In this document: one piece after another, positions 51,607-59,901 of the stretch
Layout: every line of letters begins with the position of its first letter
Position numbering within the stretch: position 1 is the stretch's first letter
DNA from: Nematostella vectensis
Lineage: Eukaryota; Cnidaria; Anthozoa; Actiniaria; Edwardsiidae
Direction of reading: 5' to 3'
DNA: 64,000 nucleotides
Assembly (NCBI RefSeq): GCF_932526225.1
Contig: NC_064035.1
Span: 1,859,501 to 1,923,500 of the forward strand
The notes under the pieces: model-generated
What the model saw: only the letters and a program-made list of their open reading frames with translations
Database searches by the model: none
Told to the model about the DNA's origin: nothing
Translations under genes and position numbers: made by a program

Positions 51607-51632
51607 GGGGGAGCTCGAGGGGGCTAACCTCT
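51607..51632. repeat. GC-rich palindrome copy 1 (intergenic)
   Basis: GGGGGAGCTCGAGG then GGGCTAACCTCT; imperfect GAGG/CCTC arms. It lies just before the polymerase promoter box. Confidence 0.7.
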
Positions 51633-51668
51633 AAGCTTCACATCTAAAAAAAAGCTTTTGAAAAGTGG

Positions 51669-51676
51669 TTTAAAGA
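51669..51676 (+). promoter_or_regulatory. TTTAAAGA box of the polymerase gene
   Basis: It ends 1 base before the ATG at 51678 and lies 27 nt before the ATG at 51696; the latter spacing matches the other genes. Confidence 0.65.
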
Positions 51677-51695
51677 CATGGCTGGTTTGATAGAA

Positions 51696-54600
51696 ATGGA
51701 GAACCTGAAGGTGAAAGATCTGAAAGCCCTCGCCAAGGAGCGGGGTATCCCAAGATATTACTGGATGCGGAGAGACGAGCTCGTCGGGGCGCTGACCAGC
51801 ACGTCACCACCACCACCACCCCGACGGGTTCCTTTACCCAAACTTGTCAAAGGGCTGCCACGACCACCCCGCATTACCCCGTCCAACACGTCGGAGAGTA
51901 TTCTCGACGGCCCGGTACCTGAGATTAATGTCCCTATTCTAAAACCCTCCCAACCCCCACGGAGTTCCCGCGTCCAATCACTCAAGCATTTTGCAAACAG
52001 GGCGGCCAACTCGATCAAGAGCGAGTTAGACAAGTTTGTGGATTGGATACTATCTTATGTCCCCGAGCCCGTCAAAAAGACCGTCAAAGAGGCTGCAGAT
52101 AAACGGGTCGAACGTCTGAAGGAGAGGATTAAGCGTCTACACGAGGAGGTGGAAGATCGCTTCACACCCAAGGAACAACAGACGGCGTTGAAGGGGTATC
52201 TTAAAACCCACGGAATAGCCGGGCAGAGAGGTTACGACCCCAAGACATTCATCGCCAGAATCAAACCGAAAGTCTTAGAGCTCATCAGTCAACAAAAAAA
52301 GCCTATCAAAGTGAAGTTTATCTTTACTTGCGGGTTTATAAAAGAGGATCCGGCTACAGCTCAGATCGAAGAAGAACTGGGATATTTTCATACAGAAAAG
52401 CCCGAGATTGTGACAGAGTCGACTGATCTCTCTGATTTGTTCGATACGATGACAAATTATTTACTCGGATTAGTTGAGCTGTTCCAGAAGCAAGGCTCCG
52501 GATGGCAGTTTGACCAAGTGGAATACTTTGACATCAACATAGATCCCTTTGAACCGCTTTCTGGGTCTTCCTATATTCCGCTGCCGCCGAAACTAGCGTC
52601 TAAGAAGGCGATCATCAATGTTAAGAACGAGAATGATCACGAATGTTTCAAGTGGGCAGTAACCTCTGCTGTGTATCCTAGGGAGAAAGATCCTCAAAGG
52701 TTCAGTAAACAAATGATAGAGAACTCTGAGAAATTCGACTGGTCAGGGATAGAGTTCCCCGTCTCACTAAAACAGATTGACAAGTTCGAGAAACAGAACC
52801 AGTATACGGTTAATGTGTTTGGATACGAAACCAAAATATATCCATTGAGAATCAGTGAGAAGGATCCAGATAATGCGATCAACTTACTTCTCATCTCGGA
52901 TGATGAGACGAATCATTACTGCTGGATAAAGAATATGATGAGATTAGTATCTACTCAAATTGATGAGTTTCATCATACTCGTTTTTTATGCTGTAGATGT
53001 CTGAACTCGTTTCGGTGCAAACAATCATTAGAAAAACATTCTGAATGCTGCGGCAATCATGAAGCGGTTGGAATAGAGATGCCTAAGATAGATAAGGATG
53101 GAAATCTACCCCACATTAAATTCAAAAACTACAACAGAAAAATGCGTGTCCCCTTTGTTGTCTATGCCGACTTTGAGAGCTTCACAGAGAATATAGACAC
53201 ATGCTCCCCAGATGGGAGTAAAAGCTTCACTAAGCAATACCAGAAACACAAACCGTCTGGTTTCTGCTATCTCATCAAGTGTTTCGACGGAGATATATCC
53301 CCACCCGAGCTTGTACGATACACAGCTGAATCTCCAGACGAAGATATCCCACAGCTTTTCGTAGAGTCTTTGGAGTCAGACATTAAGAAAATTTACGATA
53401 AGTTCAGGTTCCCTAAGAAGGTGAAAATGACTCCGAAGGACAAAATCGCCTATAACGACGCCACTCACTGCCACATCTGTGAGGGTGGATTAGGGGAAGA
53501 CAAGGTTTTAGACCATTGCCACCTTACAGGGAAGTACAGAGGTGCTGCTCACAACGCATGCAACTTAGATCACAAAATTCCAAAGTTCTTTCCTGTTATC
53601 TTTCACAATCTGTCTGGGTACGACAGCCATCTATTTATCAAGAACCTTGGTACATCGGAAGGTAAAATAAACTGTATACCTAATAACGAGGAAAAGTATA
53701 TTTCTTTCACAAAACAGATTGTAGTCGACAGTTTCACGAACAAGGAGGGCAACAAGATTGATGTTAAACGTGATATCAGATTTATCGACAGTTTCAGGTT
53801 TATGTCGGCCAGTCTCGACAGTCTAGTGGGTAATATGTCAAGGGAGTGCTTCAAAAACCTGGCGGAGTACTATGAGGGGGAGGAGCTCCAGCTGTTGTTG
53901 AGGAAGGGTGTTTTCCCTTACGACTGGTTCGACGGCTTTAGCAAGCTCGACGCAACACAGCTCCCACAGAGAGAGGCATTCCACTCCAAACTTAACGACA
54001 CCGACATATCGGAGGAGGATCACCTGCACGTGCGGAGAGTGTGGGAGGTCTTTGGGATGGGGACCATGAGGGATTACCACAATCTGTACCTAGAGTCGGA
54101 TGTGTTGCTTTTAGCTGACGTTTTCGAGAACTTTAGGGACGTTTGTCTCAAGAATTACGGTCTGGACCCCGCTTGGTACTACACAGCGCCAGGGTTGGCT
54201 TGGGATGCAGCGTTGAAGACCACCAAGGTGAGGCTAGAGCTTCTAACGGACTATGACATGTTGCTCATGATTGAGAAGGGCATCCGTGGGGGTGTCTCCA
54301 TGATAAGCAACAGACATGGGGAGGCAAATAACCCTTACATGAAGGAGTATGACCCTGACCTACCCACAAAATATATCACCTACCTTGATGCTAACAATTT
54401 GTATGGCTGGGCGATGAGCAACCCTTTACCGACTCACGGTTTCAGGTGGATGGGTGACCAAGAGATGTCAGGTTGGAGAGACCGCCCATGCATTCTGGAG
54501 GTTGACTTGGAGTACCCTCACCACCTACATGACTTACACAACGATTACCCACTAGCCCCGGAATCTATCGGGCTAGGTAATGTGGACAAGTTGGTCCCCA

Positions 54601-55604
54601 ACCTTAACGACAAGACAAAGTACGTTATCCACCATGAGACTCTGAGACTTTATGTGAGTTTTGGGCTAAAAGTCACTAAGATTCACAGGGGTGTCACTTT
54701 TGAGGAGTCTGCTTGGCTGGGGCCCTACATTGACTTGAACACCGATCTGAGAGCCAAGGCGACAAACGATTTTGAGAAAGATTTTTTCAAGTTAATGAAC
54801 AACTCCGTCTTTGGTAAGACTATGGAGAACATTAGGAACAGGGTGGACATTCGGTTGGTGACGGACGAGAAGCAGGCCAAGAAGCTCATATCAAAGCCGA
54901 ACTATCAACATCGCACCATCTTTTGCGAGAATCTAGCCGCCATCCACATGAAGAAGACAAAGCTGATCTTCAACAAGCCTGTCTACTTGGGCATGTCCAT
55001 TCTGGACCTGAGTAAGACGCTCATGTACGATTTCCACTACAACTTCGTCAAGCCCAAGTACGGTGAGGATGCAAAGCTCTTATTCACTGATACTGACAGC
55101 CTGATGTATGAGATCGAGACGAAAGACTTTTACGAGGACATCAGCGGGGATGTGAGGTCCACGTTCGACACCAGCAACTTTCCGAAGGGTCACCCATCTG
55201 GTATTGAGGTGGGTGTGAACAAGAAAGTCATCGGAATGTTTAAAGATGAGGCTGGGGGTCAGCAAATCACAGAATTTGTAGGACTGAGGGCCAAACTTTA
55301 CTCGTACAAGATGGATGAAGGTAAAGAAGAAAAGAAATGCAAGGGCGTCAAGAGAGCAGTCGTCAAGAAGAGCATCGGTTTCGATGACTACAAGGATTGC
55401 TTATTTGGTAAGAAACCTCAGATGAGACTTATGAATGTCATCAGAAGTCATAAGCATGATGTTTACACTGAAACGGTGAACAAGGTCGCTCTATCTCATG
55501 AGGATGATAAACGGGTCATCTGTGATGATGGTATTCACACCTTCGCTCACGGTCATTTCAGAACGCTATTAGGTGGTGGCTCAGTATCTTCAGGGACGAC
55601 TTGA
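51696..55604 (+). CDS. Protein-primed DNA polymerase B of Polinton
   Basis: This enzyme copies the element from a terminal protein primer. Numbering here is from the upstream ATG at 51678 (1308 aa). Residues 1-35 resemble a SAP/Rho-N DNA-binding fold (KVKDLKALAKERGIPRYYW). A zinc finger CCRCLNSF...C is near 435. Exo I is YADFES (D498, E500), Exo II is FHNLSGYDS (D649) and Exo III is YLESD (D808). An endonuclease-VII-like zinc cluster, CHIC...DHCHLTGKYRGAAHNACN, sits at about 598-632 between Exo I and Exo II. Polymerase motifs A (YLDANNLYGW), B (KLMNNSVFGKTMEN) and C (FTDTDS, D1138, D1140) are intact. I choose 51696 because the TTTAAAGA box would abut the earlier ATG; 51678 stays possible. The 3' end overlaps the antisense integrase by 52 bp. 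Confidence 0.97.
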   Translation: MENLKVKDLKALAKERGIPRYYWMRRDELVGALTSTSPPPPPRRVPLPKLVKGLPRPPRITPSNTSESILDGPVPEINVPILKPSQPPRSSRVQSLKHFANRAANSIKSELDKFVDWILSYVPEPVKKTVKEAADKRVERLKERIKRLHEEVEDRFTPKEQQTALKGYLKTHGIAGQRGYDPKTFIARIKPKVLELISQQKKPIKVKFIFTCGFIKEDPATAQIEEELGYFHTEKPEIVTESTDLSDLFDTMTNYLLGLVELFQKQGSGWQFDQVEYFDINIDPFEPLSGSSYIPLPPKLASKKAIINVKNENDHECFKWAVTSAVYPREKDPQRFSKQMIENSEKFDWSGIEFPVSLKQIDKFEKQNQYTVNVFGYETKIYPLRISEKDPDNAINLLLISDDETNHYCWIKNMMRLVSTQIDEFHHTRFLCCRCLNSFRCKQSLEKHSECCGNHEAVGIEMPKIDKDGNLPHIKFKNYNRKMRVPFVVYADFESFTENIDTCSPDGSKSFTKQYQKHKPSGFCYLIKCFDGDISPPELVRYTAESPDEDIPQLFVESLESDIKKIYDKFRFPKKVKMTPKDKIAYNDATHCHICEGGLGEDKVLDHCHLTGKYRGAAHNACNLDHKIPKFFPVIFHNLSGYDSHLFIKNLGTSEGKINCIPNNEEKYISFTKQIVVDSFTNKEGNKIDVKRDIRFIDSFRFMSASLDSLVGNMSRECFKNLAEYYEGEELQLLLRKGVFPYDWFDGFSKLDATQLPQREAFHSKLNDTDISEEDHLHVRRVWEVFGMGTMRDYHNLYLESDVLLLADVFENFRDVCLKNYGLDPAWYYTAPGLAWDAALKTTKVRLELLTDYDMLLMIEKGIRGGVSMISNRHGEANNPYMKEYDPDLPTKYITYLDANNLYGWAMSNPLPTHGFRWMGDQEMSGWRDRPCILEVDLEYPHHLHDLHNDYPLAPESIGLGNVDKLVPNLNDKTKYVIHHETLRLYVSFGLKVTKIHRGVTFEESAWLGPYIDLNTDLRAKATNDFEKDFFKLMNNSVFGKTMENIRNRVDIRLVTDEKQAKKLISKPNYQHRTIFCENLAAIHMKKTKLIFNKPVYLGMSILDLSKTLMYDFHYNFVKPKYGEDAKLLFTDTDSLMYEIETKDFYEDISGDVRSTFDTSNFPKGHPSGIEVGVNKKVIGMFKDEAGGQQITEFVGLRAKLYSYKMDEGKEEKKCKGVKRAVVKKSIGFDDYKDCLFGKKPQMRLMNVIRSHKHDVYTETVNKVALSHEDDKRVICDDGIHTFAHGHFRTLLGGGSVSSGTT

Positions 55605-56545
55605 AGTTCTTCCCTAACGAACGACCTCCTTGGAGCGCCTTCGGAGAGGTAGTACAACACAGGCTGTCCAACTGAAACAACACTGCGTGATAGATCAAAC
55701 ACTTTTAAACTCCAAATAGGATCTGTGGCTCGTCTGCGTTCACCTCCTTCCTCTTCTCCAGGAGCTAACAGATATCTAACTCTAACCCCTGGTGGTAGTC
55801 TAACTTCATCAAGTCCAACAGGCCGCTTATACGTTGGAGGGTCAATATCAACCTCTTTCAAACCAATAGATTTTGCAGGCTCTTTGCCAGTAATTCTTAT
55901 GGGTTGACTATTCAGAGTTTTCAAAACATCTGGCAATCGTTTCACCCAAACTCTAGACCGATCATCGCTAATCATTTCTTGAGCATACTGATGAGAAAAC
56001 AACCTCTCCGCCAGTGTTCTATTGGCGCGTTCGACAAAAGCCTGTGCGCGATGGTTCCCAGCTTCGCTTCGCTGGATGGTAACCCCCTTCTTTTTCATAA
56101 TCTTCGTTACCTCTCCCCTAAATTCTGTCCCCGGGTCGACAATCACCGTATGAGGCCATTTAAGTTTTCTGGAGTATATCTTTTCAAACCCTCTAGCAAT
56201 TCCACTCGAATCCTTGGTAGTCAGTGCTTCTGCATCTTTATATCTCGAGGCAATATCAATCACGACCAACGCGTAACGGTAGGTTTTTCTGCCTACGTTA
56301 TCGTGGGGCATAAACAACAGATCGGCTTGGTGAATCTGATTAGGTTTATTCACAGTCCAATGCGGTCTGGGGACATACTTTGGGGCTGGGAGGTAGATCT
56401 GCCACAACGCCTGTTTTTCAAGCCACCTCTTAGCCTCGGCTTCACTGACTTTAGCGACACTAGCTAACTTAGAAATAGCTGAATACCCTTTCCAGTATCC
56501 ATCGGTGGAATAGTATATTTTTGATAACCTGCTTTCGTTACTCAT
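55553..56545 (-). CDS. Retroviral-type DDE integrase of Polinton
   Basis: This 330-aa protein catalyses insertion of the element by DNA strand transfer. The catalytic triad is D75 (QADLLF), D137 (VDPGTEF) and E172 (FVERANRTL), with the DD35E spacing of retroviral and Polinton integrases. The N-terminal ~50 residues form a helical region, and the C-terminal ~90 contain a small beta-rich segment (VLYYLSEGAPRRSFVREEL) typical of SH3- or chromo-like target-binding ends. It is the only minus-strand gene in the visible element, convergent with the polymerase and divergent from the capsid gene. Its ATG is only 33 bp from the capsid gene's ATG, and the two promoter boxes sit in that space. Confidence 0.95.
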   Translation of the reverse strand: MSNESRLSKIYYSTDGYWKGYSAISKLASVAKVSEAEAKRWLEKQALWQIYLPAPKYVPRPHWTVNKPNQIHQADLLFMPHDNVGRKTYRYALVVIDIASRYKDAEALTTKDSSGIARGFEKIYSRKLKWPHTVIVDPGTEFRGEVTKIMKKKGVTIQRSEAGNHRAQAFVERANRTLAERLFSHQYAQEMISDDRSRVWVKRLPDVLKTLNSQPIRITGKEPAKSIGLKEVDIDPPTYKRPVGLDEVRLPPGVRVRYLLAPGEEEGGERRRATDPIWSLKVFDLSRSVVSVGQPVLYYLSEGAPRRSFVREELQVVPEDTEPPPNSVLK

Positions 56546-56552
56546 TTAAAGA
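56545..56552 (+). promoter_or_regulatory. TTTAAAGA box of the capsid gene
   Basis: It lies 34 nt before the ATG at 56579 and overlaps the first base of the integrase start codon. Confidence 0.75.
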
Positions 56553-56564
56553 TTATCTCTCTTT

Positions 56565-56572
56565 TCTTAAAA
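56565..56572 (-). promoter_or_regulatory. TTTTAAGA box of the integrase gene
   Basis: On the minus strand, 27 nt before the integrase ATG, inside the capsid gene leader. Confidence 0.6.
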
Positions 56573-56578
56573 TAAAAG

Positions 56579-57817
56579 ATGGCACAAGCGATATCAGAAA
56601 AAATTAACCCAAACAGGATCCCACGGGAACCCTTCGGCCTGAAAGCGGAATCGTCGCTGAATCGGATTACATTCAATCCCTCATCAGCAAGTCCTGGAGA
56701 AACCCTCTATATAAATATTCCAAAACTTGCTGAAAATGTAGTGATTGTTCCAGGTAGTGTATCCTTACTATTTGACTTAGACGTCGCAGGACACGCGAAT
56801 AATACTCTCGTCAACAACGTTGGCCGGAACCTAGTGTCAAGACTCAAGATTCTTTTCGGTGGAGAAACACTACAGGATACTCAAAGATACGATCTCTTCC
56901 AAACCTATCACGACTTATACTTACAAGCTGAAGATCGTGAGGATAGAATAAAACAAGGTATCTCCTCTGAAAACATGAGGAAGCTCAGGACAAATGCAGG
57001 TGACAAAGCGACATCAGATGCTAAGGAAGTAGCTCTTGCAGCGGTTCACAACACCAAGTACTGCATTCCACTCGACCATCCTATTCTCGGCGAGCATGGG
57101 GTCTTTTATCCAAAGGCGTTACCTCATCCGCTAATCTTTGAAATTACTCTAGCCCCAGTTTCCGACGTCGTTGTTTATGCTGACACGGTCAAGACTCCAA
57201 CGTACACAATCACAAACCTCGAGTTGGAATATGCTTGCATCTCAAGTGAATACTTGGCTCGTGAGGCGTTGTCGGCTTATCAGGTTGGTAGAGGATTCTT
57301 TTACGAGAACGTCATTCTCCACAAAACGTTCACCATCTCCAAACCTAATGATGGTGTCATAAACGAGCACATTAATCTGCCGAGGAGGTCAATGACAGGG
57401 ATATTGTGCCTGTTCACAGAGAGCTACACCGGAGGAGCAAGGGATTCCGAAAAGTTTGTCAATCCAAGCATCACATCGATCAACATTAATGTGGATGGCA
57501 TGCCAAACCGTCTCTACTCCAAGGGGATGACACCGCCGGACCTCTGGGAGTCGGTAAAGAAACGTTTCGGTAGAGAGGGTGTTAAGCAAAAGGATTTTTA
57601 CGCTAATAACAAGTTTGCTCTGTGGGTCGACTTGAGGGCACATCCAGATAACAGCATTCACGGAGGAGGTCTGGTCTTGAACAACACGCGGGACGGAGTA
57701 AAACTAGAAATGAAACGGAAAGTTGGAGGAACGGGAAACATCACCTGCTACATGTTTGTAGTAGCCGACGCGTTGATGGAGGTTATGAACTCGAATTTGA
57801 GAGCAATCATGTATTAA
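56579..57817 (+). CDS. Putative major capsid protein of Polinton (double jelly-roll)
   Basis: 412 aa, beta-rich, no signal peptide or membrane segment. The N-terminal part has NNTLVNNVGRNLVSRLKILF then GGETLQDTQRYDLF; the C-terminal part has NINVDGMPNRLYSKGM, ALWVDLRAHPD, GGGLVLNNT and MFVVADALMEV. This pattern of two beta-rich halves, with a DLW and a bulky aromatic strand near the end, fits double-jelly-roll capsid proteins of Polintons and related viruses. It lies beside the packaging ATPase, as capsid genes usually do. The assignment rests on pattern and position and needs a structure prediction. It is shorter than most Polinton capsid proteins, which run 500-650 aa. The start follows a TTTAAAGA box by 34 nt. 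Confidence 0.75.
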   Translation: MAQAISEKINPNRIPREPFGLKAESSLNRITFNPSSASPGETLYINIPKLAENVVIVPGSVSLLFDLDVAGHANNTLVNNVGRNLVSRLKILFGGETLQDTQRYDLFQTYHDLYLQAEDREDRIKQGISSENMRKLRTNAGDKATSDAKEVALAAVHNTKYCIPLDHPILGEHGVFYPKALPHPLIFEITLAPVSDVVVYADTVKTPTYTITNLELEYACISSEYLAREALSAYQVGRGFFYENVILHKTFTISKPNDGVINEHINLPRRSMTGILCLFTESYTGGARDSEKFVNPSITSININVDGMPNRLYSKGMTPPDLWESVKKRFGREGVKQKDFYANNKFALWVDLRAHPDNSIHGGGLVLNNTRDGVKLEMKRKVGGTGNITCYMFVVADALMEVMNSNLRAIMY

Positions 57818-57820
57818 AAA
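57813..57820 (+). promoter_or_regulatory. ATTAAAAA box of the ATPase gene
   Basis: The weakest match of the series. It overlaps the capsid stop codon and lies 33 nt before the ATG at 57846. Confidence 0.5.
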
Positions 57821-57845
57821 GGACTTGTGTGATAATACAAAAAGA

Positions 57846-58472
57846 ATGGAAGAATTACGGGAAAAAGTTCCTTTTCATTGTATTATCACAGGACCTACTA
57901 ATTGTGGGAAGACAAAGTACCTCACGGAACAGCTCCGAGGGCCGTTCCGGCATGTGTTTGAATACATTGTGTTGATTTGTCCGACTTATGCGAAAAACAA
58001 GTCCTATCGTAGATTTGCTCACGGAGATAAACGTTTCTTGGTATTATCGCCGGATGCTAGTAACACCGATGAGATTAACGAGTTACTAACAGATTGTGCG
58101 GTGCTATTTTCTGGTACAAATACGTTACTCGTTTTGGATGACTGTGCTGTATCGAAAGATCTAAAGCAACGCTCGAACAAGTTTATCAATCTAGCGTTCT
58201 CAGGGAGACACGAAGGATTATCAGTGTGGGTATTGACGCAACAATTAACATCCATAGCAAAGCCCTTCCGTGATAACGTCGCCTGTGTGGTTACATTCCA
58301 TAATCCATCTCAAATCGGTACCAAAACACTGTTTGAAGATTATGGGGGTGACTTAGACGTCGAGACTCGTAAAAAGTTTGTAGAACTGCTGAAAACTGAA
58401 AAGTATTCCAGACTCTGTTTCTGCCTACGACATCCATTCCAACGTTATTTGGAGATTCCTGCCACGCGGTGA
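57846..58472 (+). CDS. DNA-packaging ATPase of Polinton (A32/FtsK-HerA type)
   Basis: 208 aa from the ATG at 57846. Walker A is GPTNCGKT (residues 16-23) and Walker B is TLLVLDDC (about 93-100), followed by AFSGRHEGLSVWVLTQQL, the sensor-like region typical of viral packaging ATPases. It pumps the element's DNA into its capsid. A longer frame begins at a TTG at 57825, but nothing favours a non-ATG start. It directly follows the capsid gene with 28 nt between stop and ATG. A GC-rich palindrome sits at its stop codon. Confidence 0.92.
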   Translation: MEELREKVPFHCIITGPTNCGKTKYLTEQLRGPFRHVFEYIVLICPTYAKNKSYRRFAHGDKRFLVLSPDASNTDEINELLTDCAVLFSGTNTLLVLDDCAVSKDLKQRSNKFINLAFSGRHEGLSVWVLTQQLTSIAKPFRDNVACVVTFHNPSQIGTKTLFEDYGGDLDVETRKKFVELLKTEKYSRLCFCLRHPFQRYLEIPATR

Positions 58473-58496
58473 GAGCTCGAGGGGCTGACCCCTCGA
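58473..58496. repeat. GC-rich palindrome copy 2 (at ATPase stop codon)
   Basis: Arms TCGAGGGG and CCCCTCGA, 8 bp, enclose CTGA. It is followed by AGTGGTTTAAA, as in copy 1. Confidence 0.85.
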
Positions 58497-58501
58497 AGTG
58501 G

Positions 58502-58509
58502 TTTAAAAA
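58502..58509 (+). promoter_or_regulatory. TTTAAAAA box
   Basis: 33 nt before the ATG at 58535. Confidence 0.7.
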
Positions 58510-58534
58510 CATCTTGGTCTACTTACAAAATAAG

Positions 58535-59062
58535 ATGGCAAGCATTGAGGATTATATGGAAGAGGAGCCTAAGTCTAAGGGGAGCTCGAAGGGTGAGCCT
58601 CTCGAAGACGATGTTGAAGTCAAACGAGAATCGCTGGCTATTCTCGCATCTCTTGGGACTACGAAGGAATTTCTTGGTGTGGACATGAGTTTAGGGGATA
58701 TCAAGAAGCTCTCGGCGAAAGACGTCGAAAAGTACTTTGTTCGCTACCAGACTGTCTTAGGCAAACAAGTTACTGATGGATTAGTAGAATCAGCACTTCA
58801 AGTGGTGTCTCAAGTCATTTCCTACGTGGTTCCTGTAGATGACACCGAAGCGCTTAGCAAAGACTTACAGAACGACGAGTTGGTTAAACGCGAATTGTCA
58901 AACTTTGCAGGTCTCTTGGTATTGAAGGGAGGAAGGATGGTAGCACTTGCTAGTGCCCTCTTTCGGGTCGCTAAGCATGTTAAACTAACACCTTCACAGG
59001 AGACTTCCAACAAACTTCAAGAAGTTTCAAGCACAACTGAGCAAACTCTTGACCACACCTGA
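58535..59062 (+). CDS. Unrecognised Polinton protein, 175 aa
   Basis: The start at 58535 (MASIEDYMEEEP) is chosen over an in-frame ATG at 58469 because the TTTAAAAA box lies between them and the context ATAAGATGG recurs at other starts here. The N-terminus is acidic and carries peptide from a palindrome copy (SKGSSKGEPLED). Residues 35-165 are predicted helical, with a hydrophobic stretch around LQVVSQVISYVVPV and NFAGLLVLKGGRMVALASAL that may be membrane-associated. No family is recognised. After the stop, a short tandem repeat continues the last codons' sequence. Confidence 0.78.
   Translation: MASIEDYMEEEPKSKGSSKGEPLEDDVEVKRESLAILASLGTTKEFLGVDMSLGDIKKLSAKDVEKYFVRYQTVLGKQVTDGLVESALQVVSQVISYVVPVDDTEALSKDLQNDELVKRELSNFAGLLVLKGGRMVALASALFRVAKHVKLTPSQETSNKLQEVSSTTEQTLDHT
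58579..58606. repeat. GC-rich palindrome copy 3 (inside a gene)
   Basis: GGGGAGCTCGAAGGGTGAGC then CTCTCGAA; read in frame as SSKGEPLE, one base out of register with copies 2, 4, 5 and 6. Confidence 0.75.
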
Positions 59063-59166
59063 GCACACCTAAGCAAGCTCTTGAGCACACCTGAGCACGT
59101 CTAAGCAAGCTCTTGAGCACAACTGGGCAAGCTCTTGAGCACACCTGAGCAAGCTCTTGAGCATGA
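59045..59166 (+). repeat. Short tandem repeat after the 175-aa gene
   Basis: Four units of about 29 bp with AAGCTCTTGAGCACACCTGA extend the sequence of the gene's last codons (CAAACTCTTGACCACACCTGA), so the array appears to have grown from the coding end. Confidence 0.85.
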
Positions 59167-59171
59167 TGTGA

Positions 59172-59179
59172 TTTAAAGA
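59172..59179 (+). promoter_or_regulatory. TTTAAAGA box
   Basis: 31 nt before the ATG at 59203. Confidence 0.75.
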
Positions 59180-59202
59180 TTCTTTATCCAGAGTAAAGAA
59201 TC

Positions 59203-59637
59203 ATGTCTGACGAAAATCAAGAGGTTGAGCAAATCACAAAGGACCCTCCCCCCAGGAAGAAGAGTGCCGCTAAGGAGAAAGATCCTATAAAAGTCGCTTC
59301 TGGTAAGAGAGTTGCCGAATATAATAGGAGGTGTAGAGAAGCACTTGCTAGGGAGATGAAACGCGAGGCGGAGGCGAGTTCAGAAGACGCTGCACGAGCA
59401 GAGACACCCCACCAAGAGGGAGCTCGAGGGGATAGCCTCTCGGACGCTTGGATTCCAGAGCTATCGTTTACAACTGTACTGGCTCTAGTCGGAATAGGGC
59501 TCACCGCATTGGATATGTATATGCGTTTTTACAAAAAGACGCCTAAGATCAACGCCAACGAGACTGAAACTTTCGAGAGGCCTGCCGCCCGAGGGGCTAG
59601 CCTCCCGAACGCGACGCCAAAAATAGGAATGTTGTGA
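59203..59637 (+). CDS. Unrecognised single-span membrane protein, 144 aa
   Basis: The first ~85 residues are highly charged, with a Lys/Arg-rich part followed by Glu/Ala. A hydrophobic segment at about 88-108 (FTTVLALVGIGLTALDMYM) fits one membrane span, and a basic tail follows. No signal peptide is evident. Two palindrome copies are embedded in frame, giving GARGDSLSD before the span and ARGASLPN near the C-terminus. No family is recognised. By position it may belong to a membrane-associated virion component of the element. Confidence 0.75.
   Translation: MSDENQEVEQITKDPPPRKKSAAKEKDPIKVASGKRVAEYNRRCREALAREMKREAEASSEDAARAETPHQEGARGDSLSDAWIPELSFTTVLALVGIGLTALDMYMRFYKKTPKINANETETFERPAARGASLPNATPKIGML
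59418..59443. repeat. GC-rich palindrome copy 4 (inside a gene)
   Basis: GGGAGCTCGAGGGGATAGCC then TCTCGG; seven-pair arms around ATAG. In-frame peptide ARGDSLS. Confidence 0.85.
59588..59608. repeat. GC-rich palindrome copy 5 (inside a gene)
   Basis: CCCGAGGGGCTAGCCTCCCG; in-frame peptide ARGASLP. Second copy in the same gene. Confidence 0.8.
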
Positions 59638-59645
59638 TTTAAAGA
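59638..59645 (+). promoter_or_regulatory. TTTAAAGA box
   Basis: 35 nt before the ATG at 59673. Confidence 0.75.
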
Positions 59646-59672
59646 TTATCTGAATCTGTAATAAATAAAATC

Positions 59673-59897
59673 ATGTCAACTGAAAACAAACTTGTGAAAA
59701 CGATCACCGACTCAGCAGTCATCATCGGATTAGCCGCCGGTATGGGTTATGTTGCTAAAAAGGCTATGAAAGAGTCATTCATCAGCGACCCTTCGTCAAG
59801 TGTTACAAACTACGCTAAATGGGTTGCTGTCCTGTCCGGTAGTATGTATCTGAAAGATTATCTGGAAACACAAAAGATTTTGCCAAAACCGCTGTAG
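59673..59897 (+). CDS. Unrecognised small membrane protein, 74 aa
   Basis: A hydrophobic segment at residues 12-28 (AVIIGLAAGMGYVAK) and a second at about 48-60 (WVAVLSGSMYL) suggest two membrane spans joined by a short polar loop. No family is recognised. It has its own TTTAAAGA box, and the next gene starts 32 nt after its stop. Such small hydrophobic proteins recur in this block. Confidence 0.7.
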   Translation: MSTENKLVKTITDSAVIIGLAAGMGYVAKKAMKESFISDPSSSVTNYAKWVAVLSGSMYLKDYLETQKILPKPL

Positions 59898-59901
59898 GTG
59901 A

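Noticed and set aside
50895-51627. ORFs running through the N gap
   Set aside because: They consist mostly of undetermined bases; the part right of the gap lies in the Polinton terminal repeats.
54000-55604. Terminal protease or second integrase hidden in the polymerase frame
   Set aside because: The C-terminal region contains only polymerase motifs A, B and C; no Cys-His protease motif was found.
57825-57845. TTG start for the ATPase
   Set aside because: An ordinary ATG 21 nt downstream precedes all conserved motifs and has the expected promoter spacing.
58469-58534. N-terminal extension MRARGADPSKW on the 175-aa Polinton protein
   Set aside because: It is palindrome sequence and lies before the promoter box; the ATG at 58535 fits the standard spacing.
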